Source: Pseudomonadota bacterium
GTDB lineage: Bacteria; Pseudomonadota; Gammaproteobacteria; Burkholderiales; Burkholderiaceae_B
Assembly (NCBI GenBank): GCA_023387815.1
Contig: JAEWHK010000063.1
Span: 136,481 to 200,480, forward strand
Direction: 5' to 3'
DNA: 64,000 bases
The translations under genes and the position numbers were made by a program. Shown here piece after piece: positions 25,391 through 34,259 of the stretch (positions are counted from its first letter, which is position 1; each line of letters opens with the position of its first letter). The notes below the pieces were generated by a model. It saw only the letters and a list, made by a program, of their open reading frames with translations, searched no databases and had not been told where the DNA came from.

Positions 25391-26182
25391 TCACACGATT
25401 GCTTCAAAACCCTCAACAGGTTCAGGCCATGGCGTCAGTATCTCAAAGCCATCAGCAGTCACCACCACCATATGCTCCCATTGCGCTGACAGTGAATGAT
25501 CTTTAGTAACCACTGTCCAGCCATCTGCCAGCTGGCGTGAATGCCGTTTGCCTGCATTGATCATCGGTTCGATGGTGAACATCATCCCTTCCTTAAGGCG
25601 CAGGCCTTCTCCGGGACGGCCATAATGCAGAACCTGCGGATCATCATGATAGATCTGGCCAATACCATGGCCGCAATATTCGCGCACGATGCTGAAACCT
25701 TCGCGATGTGCAACGTTCTGAATGGCATAGCCAACATCACCCAGCGTTGCACCAGGCTTCACCTGGCGGATGCCCGCAACCATGGCTTCGTAAGTGGTAT
25801 GCACCAGTCGTTTGGCCAGCGGCCCAGGTTCACCCACAAAATACATGCGGCTTGTATCGCCATACCATCCGTCCTTGATAACCGCGACATCAATATTGAC
25901 AATATCGCCGTTACGCAGAACCTTGTCTGATGGAATTCCATGACAAATGACATGGTTGACCGAGGTACAGACCGTTTTGGGAAAACCGTGATAACCAATG
26001 TTGGCCGGGATCGCCTGCTGCACATTAACAATGTGGTCATGACAAATGCGATCAAGCTCGTCTGTGGTCACGCCGGGCTTTACATGTGGCGCAACAATAT
26101 GGAGGACCTCTGCGGCCAGCCGGCCCGCGATGCGCGCCTTCTCAATGTCCTGCGCAGATTTGATTGAAACCCTCTGATTCAT
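25391..26182 (-). CDS. map: Type I methionine aminopeptidase
   Basis: Removes initiator methionine from nascent proteins. 263 residues from the ATG at 26182 (MNQRVSIKSAQDIEKARIAG); the frame is open further upstream but the family start is here. Metal ligands are visible: D in VNIDVAVIKDG, D in GWYGDTSRMYF, H in YCGHGIGQIYHDDP, E in FTIEPMINAG and E in QWEHMVVVT. The substrate histidine is in NHVICHGIP. The start overlaps the stop of a ParD-like gene by 4 bases. It is not next to rpsB/tsf, so it may be a second map copy; this cannot be tested within the window. Confidence 0.95.
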   Translation of the reverse strand: MNQRVSIKSAQDIEKARIAGRLAAEVLHIVAPHVKPGVTTDELDRICHDHIVNVQQAIPANIGYHGFPKTVCTSVNHVICHGIPSDKVLRNGDIVNIDVAVIKDGWYGDTSRMYFVGEPGPLAKRLVHTTYEAMVAGIRQVKPGATLGDVGYAIQNVAHREGFSIVREYCGHGIGQIYHDDPQVLHYGRPGEGLRLKEGMMFTIEPMINAGKRHSRQLADGWTVVTKDHSLSAQWEHMVVVTADGFEILTPWPEPVEGFEAIV

Positions 26183-26439
26183 TGACGCGCTCCGGATACC
26201 GCAGCGGAGCGGGCAGACGTTGTGCCCATGGTCGAAATGGCGTTCAGATCGAACGATCCGCCCTGCCCGGCCTGTACCAGGAGGCGGCAAAGATCGCTAT
26301 GGTCGAGATCAGGATACATTTCTGCCAGCATCCCAATTCGCATCCAGTGCTCGGCCTGGGCGTTGATGGATCGGCTTAGCGCCGTGCTGGCAAGACGCAG
26401 ATTCTCATGCATCTGATCGGAAATTTTTACTATACCCAT
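26179..26439 (-). CDS. ParD-like family protein
   Basis: 86-residue protein resembling the ParD-like family: MGIVKISDQMHENLRLASTA looks like a ribbon-helix-helix beginning, and the SRSINAQAEHWMRIGMLAEMYPDL segment is typical. ParD proteins are antitoxins that repress their own promoter. Here no ParE toxin is present; instead the gene overlaps map by 4 bases (ATGA). A 15-base palindrome upstream (26479-26493) is a candidate autoregulatory site. An antitoxin role is not supported by context; control of map expression is an alternative. Confidence 0.85.
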   Translation of the reverse strand: MGIVKISDQMHENLRLASTALSRSINAQAEHWMRIGMLAEMYPDLDHSDLCRLLVQAGQGGSFDLNAISTMGTTSARSAAVSGARQ

Positions 26440-26478
26440 ATTGGTGGCATTTTCCAGAAAGAAGATAATATTGAACTA

Positions 26479-26493
26479 TATACGAAGCGTATA
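26479..26493. promoter_or_regulatory. Candidate operator of the ParD-like/map operon
   Basis: TATACGAAGCGTATA is a perfect 6+3+6 inverted repeat, 40 bases upstream of the ParD-like start, in an AT-rich stretch with several TATA-like hexamers suitable as a -10. A ribbon-helix-helix protein encoded by the first gene could bind it. Confidence 0.45.
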
Positions 26494-26518
26494 CGTTCAG
26501 TATATCATGCCACGAATA

Positions 26519-27550
26519 TCATGATTGCAATGGACGGCCTTTGCGGCCCATCAGATAGGCCATGAGCTGACCTGCAGGCAGCGCTTCCAGAGAGCGAACT
26601 GACTCCAGGAGCGCCCGCGCCTTGGCCTGCCCCGATTCACGGCCCACAAGTGTCATAAAACGTTGCTCGATGTCTTCTACCGACGATATTTCACTGGCTG
26701 CAACGTCCGGGAACCAGACTATTTCCATTGGCTCTGCGCCATGCTTGCGCCCCCAAAGCGCCTGCAGCTGCTCATGCGTATCCGGAAACGACGGGGCTCC
26801 GCTGGCCGCCAGACTGACACAAAGCACACCGTCCATGGCCGCCCTGCCTGGGCCTGGAACATCCGTCAGATCATCATCTCTGAACCCCTGTTCCTGCGAC
26901 TTACAGGATGAAGAGGGCTTTCTGGCATTTTCCGCCAGCCGCATTGCCTGATCGGCGGCCAGTCCCAATGCGTGACGCGTTGCCTGTTCCGTGAGGCCCC
27001 GGGCTTTGGCGGCTGCAGCTGCCGCGCCAATCGTCCCGCTGCTCATCCCTGCATACCAGGGATGCTCGGGCTCATCTGCAAGTAAGGCCGCGAGCGTGGC
27101 TGATGTTGCATATCCTGCCGCCAGCACTTCCATCAGTTTTTTGCCATCGGCCTGATATGCCTCTGCACTGCCCCAGGCCGCTGGCAAGATGGCCGAATCA
27201 AAGGCATGCAAATGGTCCGTATATGTCGTGCCCTGGCGCCGAACATCCAGCAGCAAACCGTTAGCCAGCGCGGATAGTTCGGGCAACAGCGTCTGCTCAT
27301 CCAGCGCCTGAGCCCCTTGCTGGGCCCCCGATGGCGTCTCGTCTGATGCCGCGCCCGGCGTTGCGGGCGAACGTACTGCCGAAGACACCGAGTCCGACCA
27401 GGAAGTCTCGTCATTCAGCGATTCCGGACTCGAGGCGAGGGCGATAATCACTCCCTCCAGCAGCCGCCAGCGAAGCTGCTCGGTCACTTCCACCGGGATT
27501 TCCTTAAAGGTAAGGGTATTGATGAATCTCGCAAGTTCAACGCTTAGCAA
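26519..27550 (-). CDS. Short MmgE/PrpD family protein
   Basis: 343 residues. The start ELARFINTLTFKEIPVEVTEQLRWRLLEG matches MmgE/PrpD helical domain I, and HAFDSAILPAAWGSAEAYQADGKKLMEVLAAGYATSATLAAL carries the family's catalytic-region layout. Residues about 43-85 are a Ser/Pro/Ala-rich insertion. The usual C-terminal domain II is missing or much reduced compared with about 450-residue relatives such as 2-methylcitrate dehydratase. Activity is therefore doubtful; a diverged or degenerate paralogue is possible. No methylcitrate genes are near. Confidence 0.7.
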   Translation of the reverse strand: MLSVELARFINTLTFKEIPVEVTEQLRWRLLEGVIIALASSPESLNDETSWSDSVSSAVRSPATPGAASDETPSGAQQGAQALDEQTLLPELSALANGLLLDVRRQGTTYTDHLHAFDSAILPAAWGSAEAYQADGKKLMEVLAAGYATSATLAALLADEPEHPWYAGMSSGTIGAAAAAAKARGLTEQATRHALGLAADQAMRLAENARKPSSSCKSQEQGFRDDDLTDVPGPGRAAMDGVLCVSLAASGAPSFPDTHEQLQALWGRKHGAEPMEIVWFPDVAASEISSVEDIEQRFMTLVGRESGQAKARALLESVRSLEALPAGQLMAYLMGRKGRPLQS

Positions 27551-27712
27551 CTCTGCGTACCTCTCTCAGCCAATCATGTCCTGTCAGCGACTATTCTGAA
27601 TTATCGGGCGCGGCAGCGCCAGCCAAACAAACGCCTTTTCTTAACAAAAATCATACTTGTAAGTTTAAAACATTGTTTAGTTAATTTGGCGCCACAGTCA
27701 GACGAGGAATGC

Positions 27713-28606
27713 TCACGCCTGTTGCGCGACCTGTTCAGGCGATTGCCGGGGCGCAGAACGAGGATCCTTTTCCCAGCTTTGTGATATTTCCTGCCAACGA
27801 CTGGCAAATAGCTCCGGGTCCGGCACCTGTACGCCAAAGACGTCCAGCAGGGCATCCTGGGTTTCCTGTGCACTCTCCAGAATGGTCTTGTGCATCTGTC
27901 CGTCCCGATACCGTTTGGTCAGCTGATTGTTCAGCAGCGTGTAGCGCCCGTTCTGAAATATTCGGGCTGCAATAATCGAATGTCTGAAGTGAGAAGAGTC
28001 GTGCGTCGAAGTGAAATAATTGACAGGAATATAATCCACCGGCTCCTGACGGGTGAGTTCAAAGCGATACATGCTGCGCCACTCTTGATCGGTGCCCAGC
28101 TGCAGCCAGTATTCTCCATCGATCAGAAGGCAGCGATAAAGCCCGTACTGTGTCTGCTGAGGATTCTCCCGGTTCAGGACAATCGGCGTTGGAATGCTGT
28201 TGCCGCCGAATCCAACATCCACAATATAAGGCCGATGATCAATGCGCACATGCAGTAGCATATGGGATCGGGGCGTTATCTCGTCATCTTTTGCCCCCCA
28301 TTGCACGCGCGCAATCAGATTGGAAACGGTGAACCCCAGCCGCTGCAGCACATGCGCAAAAAGCAGATTCTGTTCATAACAGTATCCGCCACGTTCACTG
28401 AAAACCAGCTTTTGTTCGATAGCAGGCAAATCAATGTTAACTGGCCGATTCAGGAACGGGTCCAGGTTTTCAAATGTAATAATCTGCTGATGCCGCAGCT
28501 GTAACGCAGACAAGGTCTGCAGCGAACAATCAGTTGGCCCCGTGTAACCAAGCCTGTCAAAATACGCATCCAGATCTATCTGGTACTCTGCTTGCGCGGT
28601 CTTCAT
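27713..28606 (-). CDS. nat: Arylamine N-acetyltransferase
   Basis: Cytoplasmic NAT enzyme transferring acetyl from acetyl-CoA to arylamines and hydrazines. 297 residues from the ATG at 28606, which has a GGAG site; the frame is open to 28657. The catalytic triad is C76 in RGGYCYEQN, H115 in PRSHMLLHV and D130 in YIVDVGFGG. The C-terminus ends in a Gln/Pro-rich tail. Monocistronic as far as can be seen. Confidence 0.94.
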   Translation of the reverse strand: MKTAQAEYQIDLDAYFDRLGYTGPTDCSLQTLSALQLRHQQIITFENLDPFLNRPVNIDLPAIEQKLVFSERGGYCYEQNLLFAHVLQRLGFTVSNLIARVQWGAKDDEITPRSHMLLHVRIDHRPYIVDVGFGGNSIPTPIVLNRENPQQTQYGLYRCLLIDGEYWLQLGTDQEWRSMYRFELTRQEPVDYIPVNYFTSTHDSSHFRHSIIAARIFQNGRYTLLNNQLTKRYRDGQMHKTILESAQETQDALLDVFGVQVPDPELFASRWQEISQSWEKDPRSAPRQSPEQVAQQA

Positions 28607-28982
28607 CAAAACACTCCGGATTAAAAGTGAAACAACAATTGCAGCGTTAAACCTCAATTTGTATAGAGATCAACCGGCCGTCCCTGCTTGTAGCAGGGCG
28701 CTGATTTCTGATTCAAGCTTAAACGAAATCATGCGGGCGCGCGATTATCTGTCAGATAAAGAGAGGAATATCGCACGCCTGACCTGCTCGCATCAAGGCT
28801 GGCTTACACAAAAATACAACTCGGCATCAAAGTTCCACACCAAAAGTTATGACCTCGGCATAGACTGACATGAATATCAGTAAAGTCACTTAACGAATCG
28901 GACTTGTTTTTAATGCCTAACGGATGTACTTCAGGCGTTGCGACCCAGGTCAGGTTTATTTGTTTTTATTCAGGAGAAAAGG
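28607..28982. other. Divergent intergenic region (nat / osmC-like)
   Basis: About 375 bases between divergent starts. I see no supported gene. A 13-base palindrome TATCTGTCAGATA lies at 28746-28758. No convincing -35/-10 pair was found for either gene. Confidence 0.5.
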
Positions 28983-29465
28983 ATGGCGATCAGCCACGAG
29001 TATGAAGTCAGCGTCGAATGGACCGGCAACCGCGGTGAAGGCACCCGTGACTACAAAAGTTACGATCGTGATTTTCTGATTCGCGCTGCCAACAAGCCCG
29101 ACATTGCCGCTTCTTCAGATGCAGCGTTCCGGGGCGATCCGGCCAGGTGGAACCCCGAGGATCTTCTGGTCGCCTCGGTGTCGGCCTGCCATAAGCTGTG
29201 GTACTTGCATTTGTGTGCCGACGCGGGAATTCAGATCACCAGTTACCAGGATCGCGCCATTGGCACGATGATCACAGACGCAAAAGGAGGCGCATTCAAA
29301 AAAATTATTCTGCGCCCCGTCATTACGATCGTCAACAAGGAAGACATCGGGAAATCGCAGGCGTTACATCACGATGCGCACGAGAAGTGCTTTATTGCAA
29401 ACTCGGTCAATTTCCCGATAGAAATTGATGCGCGAATCAGCGCTGAAACAGCTGACTCGCGCTAG
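28983..29465 (+). CDS. OsmC family peroxiredoxin-like protein
   Basis: OsmC/Ohr-fold protein of 160 residues from ATG 28983 (AGGAG site; an earlier in-frame start at 28938 is not supported). The redox pair is C69 in ASVSACHKLWYLHLC and C136 in DAHEKCFIANSV, as in the dithiol hydroperoxide reductases of the family. Predicted to reduce organic hydroperoxides in the cytoplasm. Converges with a transporter gene only 4 bases away. Confidence 0.92.
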   Translation: MAISHEYEVSVEWTGNRGEGTRDYKSYDRDFLIRAANKPDIAASSDAAFRGDPARWNPEDLLVASVSACHKLWYLHLCADAGIQITSYQDRAIGTMITDAKGGAFKKIILRPVITIVNKEDIGKSQALHHDAHEKCFIANSVNFPIEIDARISAETADSR

Positions 29466-29469
29466 CTCG

Positions 29470-30768
29470 TTAATGGGTTACTTCGCTGTCAGCGCGTTTG
29501 CCAAGAATAATGGCGGCAATCAGACCCAGTCCGACGCCAAACATCACGTAATACGTGGGCGCCATGGGTGAACCCGTCTGTTGAATCAGCCAGGTCACAA
29601 TAAACTGGGCAAAGCCGCCAATCAGCATCACCGAAATATTGTACGAAATGGACAGCCCAAGCGAGCGCACTCGCGTGGGGAAAAGCACGGCCATCACGGT
29701 ACTGAAAACAGCAAAAAAGGCGGATGCGCAAAGTCCGGTGGCAAGCTGAACCACAATCAGTTTGGATATCGTAGGTGCAGCGGTCAGCCAGGAATAGATT
29801 GGAAACAGAATAATGAAATACAGGGCCAGCGAGGTAATCAGCAGACGACTGCGACCAATGCGGTCAGCCAGCATGCCCATCAGCGGCGTCAGAATCACCA
29901 CCCAGGCCGCGCCAAGCATTTGTACTTCAAACGTTTCCTGCAACGGCAGATTCAATATTTTTGTCGCGAATGTCACCAGATAGGTGAAGGTAATGTAGAC
30001 AGTTACCGTCGCAGCGGCCACCAGACCGATACCCATTACGGTTTCGCGCCAGGCACTGACCAGAAGTTCACCGATACTGATTTTGCGTCCTTCTTCGGCT
30101 TCCAATTTTTTGGCATTGCGAAATACCTCGGTCTCATCCAGGCGACGACGGATGTAGACAGCCAGTGGAATAATAAGCAGACCGACAAAGAAAGGAATGC
30201 GCCATGCCCAGGCTTCAATTTCTTCCTGAGTAAACACAAAGGTCATAAATGTACCGGCAGCAGCACCAATAAGCAGACCGATCATCTGACCTGTCATTTG
30301 CCATGACCCATAAAAGCCACGCTTGCCGGGCGGTGCCATTTCAATCAGCAAGGCTGTTGCCGTTCCGAATTCACCACCTGCGGAAAAGCCCTGTATCAGA
30401 CGGGCAATCAGGATCAGGACAGGAGCCAGAAGCCCCGCAGTCTGATAGGTTGGCGAGAAGGTAATGATCGCCATGGCCACTGCCATCAGGGAAGTGACCA
30501 GTACCAGAGCAGACTTGCGCCCTTTTTTGTCACCATACATACCCAAAATGATTCCGCCCACCGGCCGCATGAAAAAGCCGACGCCGAAAATTGCAGTTGT
30601 CATAAGGATATCGTTCAGATCGCCGCTTTTGGCCGACGGATCCACAGGGAAGAATAGTCTGGCGATGATGGGCGTCATGAACGCAAAAACCAGAAAATCG
30701 TACCACTCCAGCGCATTGCCGATAACAGCAGCAGCCAGGTTGCGCACAGGAACCTTGGTGGATTGCAT
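29470..30768 (-). CDS. MFS transporter, metabolite:H+ symporter (MHS) family
   Basis: 12-helix major facilitator of 432 residues in the MHS family (ProP, KgtP, ShiA relatives). Visible features are the N-terminal NALEWYDFLVFAFMTPIIARLFFP, the GDKKGRKSAL loop between helices 2 and 3, and GEFGTATALLIEMAPPGKRGFYGSWQ. It imports a small carboxylate or zwitterion with protons; substrate unknown. It is divergent from argE with 142 bases between starts. Confidence 0.92.
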   Translation of the reverse strand: MQSTKVPVRNLAAAVIGNALEWYDFLVFAFMTPIIARLFFPVDPSAKSGDLNDILMTTAIFGVGFFMRPVGGIILGMYGDKKGRKSALVLVTSLMAVAMAIITFSPTYQTAGLLAPVLILIARLIQGFSAGGEFGTATALLIEMAPPGKRGFYGSWQMTGQMIGLLIGAAAGTFMTFVFTQEEIEAWAWRIPFFVGLLIIPLAVYIRRRLDETEVFRNAKKLEAEEGRKISIGELLVSAWRETVMGIGLVAAATVTVYITFTYLVTFATKILNLPLQETFEVQMLGAAWVVILTPLMGMLADRIGRSRLLITSLALYFIILFPIYSWLTAAPTISKLIVVQLATGLCASAFFAVFSTVMAVLFPTRVRSLGLSISYNISVMLIGGFAQFIVTWLIQQTGSPMAPTYYVMFGVGLGLIAAIILGKRADSEVTH

Positions 30769-30910
30769 GAGTAAGTCCTTTACCGGGTAAAATAAAAATC
30801 AAAATACTTTGTAATGCTGTTTTGCACAAGCTCGCTGCATCGGTTCAAATGGAAATGTTGCATTTCTGTGGTTTTTCCATCTAACTTATGCTGCATCAAG
30901 GAAATCACAT

Positions 30911-32077
30911 ATGAAATCAAGTAACCCCACCAAGGAAGAATGGCTTGCCACGCTGGTTGGCATGGATACGACCAGTCGCAACTCCAATCTGGGCCTGATT
31001 GAAACCGTCCGTGACGCACTGTCTGCGCACGGTGTAGACAGCTGGCTGACCACTGATGAGAAAGGCGCCAAAGCGAATCTGTTTGCAACCCTGCCCGCCT
31101 CTGATGGGCAGACGCAGGGTGGTGTCGCCCTGTCCGGTCACACGGATGTGGTCCCCGTGGATGGTCAGGACTGGAACAGCGATCCATTCGTTCTGCTGCC
31201 CGGCAACGACCGTCTTTTTGGCCGCGGCACCTGCGATATGAAAGGATTTATTGCAACTGCAATGGCACTGGTACCGGAGTTTTTGCAGCAGGAACGCAAG
31301 AAACCGATTCATTTGGCATTTTCTTATGACGAAGAAGTCGGTTGCGCCGGGGCACCGTTCATGCTCAGGGAACTGCAGAAGCGCAACCAGAAGATCGATG
31401 GCTGCGTGGTGGGAGAACCCACCGGCATGCGCGTGGTGGTGGCGCATAAAGGGATCAACCTCTTTACCTGCCGTGTGCACGGCAAGGCAGCGCATTCATC
31501 CCTGACGCCATATGGCTGCAATGCGATTGAACATGCGGCCCGTCTCATTTGTCATATTCGCGATCTGGCTGATTATTATCGTGATAACGGGCCTTATGAC
31601 AAACATTACGATGTGACCTACACCACGATCACCACCAACAAGATCATGGGTGGCATTGCTGTGAATACGATTCCAGGTGAATGCCAGTTCAATTATGAGT
31701 TCCGCAATCTGCCCGGCATGCCTGGTGAAGAGATTCAGGCGAAAATTCAGGAATATGTCAGCAGCGAGTTATTACCTCGCATGCAAAAAGAGTATCCCGA
31801 TGCGCGCATTGATATCAGCGCCGATGCCAGCGCGCCCCCGCTGGAAACATCAGAACAGGCGGCTATTACCGAACTGGTTCGGGCGCTTACCAAAGATCAG
31901 GAGACTCGTAAAGTCGCTTACGGAACCGAAGCCGGTCTGTTCCATGATCTGGGCATTCCTACCATTGTCTGCGGGCCTGGCCACATTGAACAGGCACACA
32001 AGCCCGACGAGTTTGTCGAATTATCACAACTGAATGACTGCGAGAATTTCCTGAGGAAACTGTCTGCCAGTTTGTAG
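30911..32077 (+). CDS. argE: Acetylornithine deacetylase (M20 peptidase family)
   Basis: M20 metallopeptidase of 388 residues, predicted to hydrolyse N2-acetylornithine to ornithine in arginine synthesis. Metal ligands: H77 in SGHTDVVPVDG, D in GRGTCDMKGF, the EE pair in SYDEEVGCAGAP, E in VVGEPTGM and H in GPGHIEQAHKPDEF. AAGGAA lies 7 bases before the ATG. Many betaproteobacteria also make ornithine with ArgJ, so this copy may act on another N-acyl amino acid, perhaps one brought in by the divergent transporter. Confidence 0.88.
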   Translation: MKSSNPTKEEWLATLVGMDTTSRNSNLGLIETVRDALSAHGVDSWLTTDEKGAKANLFATLPASDGQTQGGVALSGHTDVVPVDGQDWNSDPFVLLPGNDRLFGRGTCDMKGFIATAMALVPEFLQQERKKPIHLAFSYDEEVGCAGAPFMLRELQKRNQKIDGCVVGEPTGMRVVVAHKGINLFTCRVHGKAAHSSLTPYGCNAIEHAARLICHIRDLADYYRDNGPYDKHYDVTYTTITTNKIMGGIAVNTIPGECQFNYEFRNLPGMPGEEIQAKIQEYVSSELLPRMQKEYPDARIDISADASAPPLETSEQAAITELVRALTKDQETRKVAYGTEAGLFHDLGIPTIVCGPGHIEQAHKPDEFVELSQLNDCENFLRKLSASL

Positions 32078-32390
32078 GTGTTGCAGCGTGATCAGTGATA
32101 TCGGAACAGTCGTCTTAACTTAATAAAGAAGCGCAATTTTCCGATATACAAATGTGATTGCGCCAGGAACGATGGCGTGTCGGCCGATGACGTCAAATGC
32201 AATAAACGTTAATCGCGCTCACAAGAAAAGGCAGGTCTGTATCACACAGCCTGCCTTCTTCATTTAATTCACAGTCGCCTTAACAATTGCATTATCGATT
32301 GCACAAACGCTCCCGTTAACATGCCTGCAACAGCAACTTTACCGGCATACGCAACGGCGCTACTGAGAGCGCCGCCACATCCCAACCAGT
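32078..32390. other. Intergenic region between convergent argE and quinoprotein genes
   Basis: 313 bases with no supported gene. It contains the terminator at 32228-32257 and a weaker 7-pair hairpin CGGCGCT/AGCGCCG at 32355-32374 near the quinoprotein stop. Confidence 0.6.
32228..32257 (+). terminator. Rho-independent-type terminator
   Basis: AAGGCAGGTCTGT (32228-32240) pairs with ACAGCCTGCCTT (32246-32257) with one bulged T and a 5-base loop. The pyrimidine-rich CTTCATTTAATT follows on the plus strand. It lies 150 bases after the argE stop. Confidence 0.65.
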
Positions 32391-34184
32391 TTATTTGCTG
32401 CTTGACTTTTCGCTTTCGTCATCATCCAGAGCGAACACGAATACAGAGTGTCCTGAATCGACAACGTTCTTGAGTTCCGGACTCAGAATCGCAGCTGGAG
32501 GCGTCTGGGCATTGGGCCCGGTAACCACGGCAACATACTGCTTACCATTGACGCTGTAGCTCATTGGGAAACCGCCAACTGATGTGTTGACGCGGGTTGA
32601 CCACAACTTGTCACCATTGTTCTGATCATACGCGGCAAACTCGCGCATGCTGTCGCCAGTGAACAGCAGACCACCGCCTGTTGTCAGCACACCGGAACTG
32701 AAGATGGGTTTCTGTTTTTTCACCCACAGGAACTTGCCGGTTTTGACGTCAATTGCGTAGACGCGACCAACGCTGTCCTCGCCAGGCGCAAATGAAACCG
32801 CGCCCGATGCCTGCGCACCCACAGATTCACCCGTGCGCAATTCGATGGGCTTGGGCGTCAACTCTTTGCACGAAGAACTCAGTGGTACATAAAGCGCATT
32901 GGTCAACGGGCTGTATGCCCCTGTCATCCACAATTTACCCAGATCGCGACCGCCACAAACCTTGACCGTCTCGTCAATGGATTTGGCTTTCAGATCGGTA
33001 TTGGTAATGACTTTGCCTTCTTCGGTAAAGCCTTTGATGACGTTCTGATAAACGGTATCGCGTGCCCACAACAGTTTGCCGGTATCACGATCCAGCACAA
33101 ATGCAGTGCCATATTTTCCAGGAACAGAGGCAACAACGTCATATTTCTTGCCTGCCTCGACGTCTTTGCTCATATAGGCAACTTCGTCTTTGGAAGGCGC
33201 AACCTGGCTTTCAACCAGAACGCGTTCAAACGGGCTGTCCAGATCCCAATCGTCATTAGGCATGTGCTGGTAGTACCATTTAACCTTACCGGTTTCAGCA
33301 TCGATTGCCAGCGTTGAGCTTGTGTAAAGCGCATCGCCATCACCACTGCCGCGCAGAATGGATGGATAGGGAATCGGCATGCCTACGCCCCAGAACAGCA
33401 TCTTGCGCTTGGGATCATAAGAACCGGTCATCCAGGGAGAACCACCCCAGCGATTCTCTTTGGCCAGGCCACCCCAGCTGTCGTCAACTGCCGGATCGCC
33501 AATGGTATTCAGACGCCACAATTCCTTGCCGGTTTCTGCATCATGCGCTGTGATATAGCAGCCACCAGCTGTTCCAGTGATACTGCAGCCGGAAGTACCG
33601 GTAAAGACCTTGCCATCAACTACCAGAGGACCTGCGGTAAAGCTGTAGCCTTTTTCCCATTCATTAACCTGCACTTCCCACATTTTTTTGCCGGTCTTCG
33701 CTTCCAGCGCGACTAGCTTGGCGTCTGGCGTTGTCAGATACACGCGATCTTTATATAAGGCGAGCGAGTTGCGCTGACGATTGGCCTGGGCGTCATGATA
33801 GCCACCGGTGAATTTTGGCAAAGGCTGTGTGTATTCCCAGATCAGATCGCCGGTTGTTGCGTCCAGTGCCTGCACATGGCTGCGGTTCATCCCCAGGAAC
33901 ATAATGCCGTCATGTACCAATGGTGCTGTTTCCTGCAATCCGCCAATGGGCATGGACCAGGCCCACGCCAGATCCAGTTTTTTTACGTTCTTTTTGTTGA
34001 TCTGATCCAGCGGACTGTACCCCTGATTGTCCACGGTACGACGCCAGCTGGGCCAGTCACCGTCTGCAGGATTCAGAATATCTTCGTTGGATAGCGGTTT
34101 GTAATCCTCGATTTTCACTTGTGCCTGAGCAGCACAGGCAAACATCACTGCGGCTGAGACCGCCAGAATTTTATGGATTTTCAT
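32391..34184 (-). CDS. PQQ-dependent alcohol dehydrogenase (soluble quinoprotein)
   Basis: Periplasmic quinoprotein of 597 residues with a signal peptide at 1-21 (ending AQA). Propeller blades begin at DWPSWRRTVDNQGYSPLDQI and contain repeated ALDATTGDLIWEY-type W motifs. The active site PNDDWDLDSPFE gives D314 as catalytic base and D316 two residues on, the D-x-D pattern seen in lanthanide-dependent methanol/ethanol dehydrogenases, though Gcd enzymes also have it. The vicinal Cys-Cys of methanol dehydrogenase is absent; GTSGCSITGTAGGCYI has separated cysteines. It follows a cytochrome c fusion gene by 75 bases, its probable electron acceptor. Oxidises an alcohol; which one is unknown. Confidence 0.9.
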   Translation of the reverse strand: MKIHKILAVSAAVMFACAAQAQVKIEDYKPLSNEDILNPADGDWPSWRRTVDNQGYSPLDQINKKNVKKLDLAWAWSMPIGGLQETAPLVHDGIMFLGMNRSHVQALDATTGDLIWEYTQPLPKFTGGYHDAQANRQRNSLALYKDRVYLTTPDAKLVALEAKTGKKMWEVQVNEWEKGYSFTAGPLVVDGKVFTGTSGCSITGTAGGCYITAHDAETGKELWRLNTIGDPAVDDSWGGLAKENRWGGSPWMTGSYDPKRKMLFWGVGMPIPYPSILRGSGDGDALYTSSTLAIDAETGKVKWYYQHMPNDDWDLDSPFERVLVESQVAPSKDEVAYMSKDVEAGKKYDVVASVPGKYGTAFVLDRDTGKLLWARDTVYQNVIKGFTEEGKVITNTDLKAKSIDETVKVCGGRDLGKLWMTGAYSPLTNALYVPLSSSCKELTPKPIELRTGESVGAQASGAVSFAPGEDSVGRVYAIDVKTGKFLWVKKQKPIFSSGVLTTGGGLLFTGDSMREFAAYDQNNGDKLWSTRVNTSVGGFPMSYSVNGKQYVAVVTGPNAQTPPAAILSPELKNVVDSGHSVFVFALDDDESEKSSSK

Positions 34185-34259
34185 TTTTTGTCCTAATCTT
34201 CAAATGTCATATCGCGACGTCGCTTGCTTCAGTCATGCGACATCGTTCAAATGTAATAA

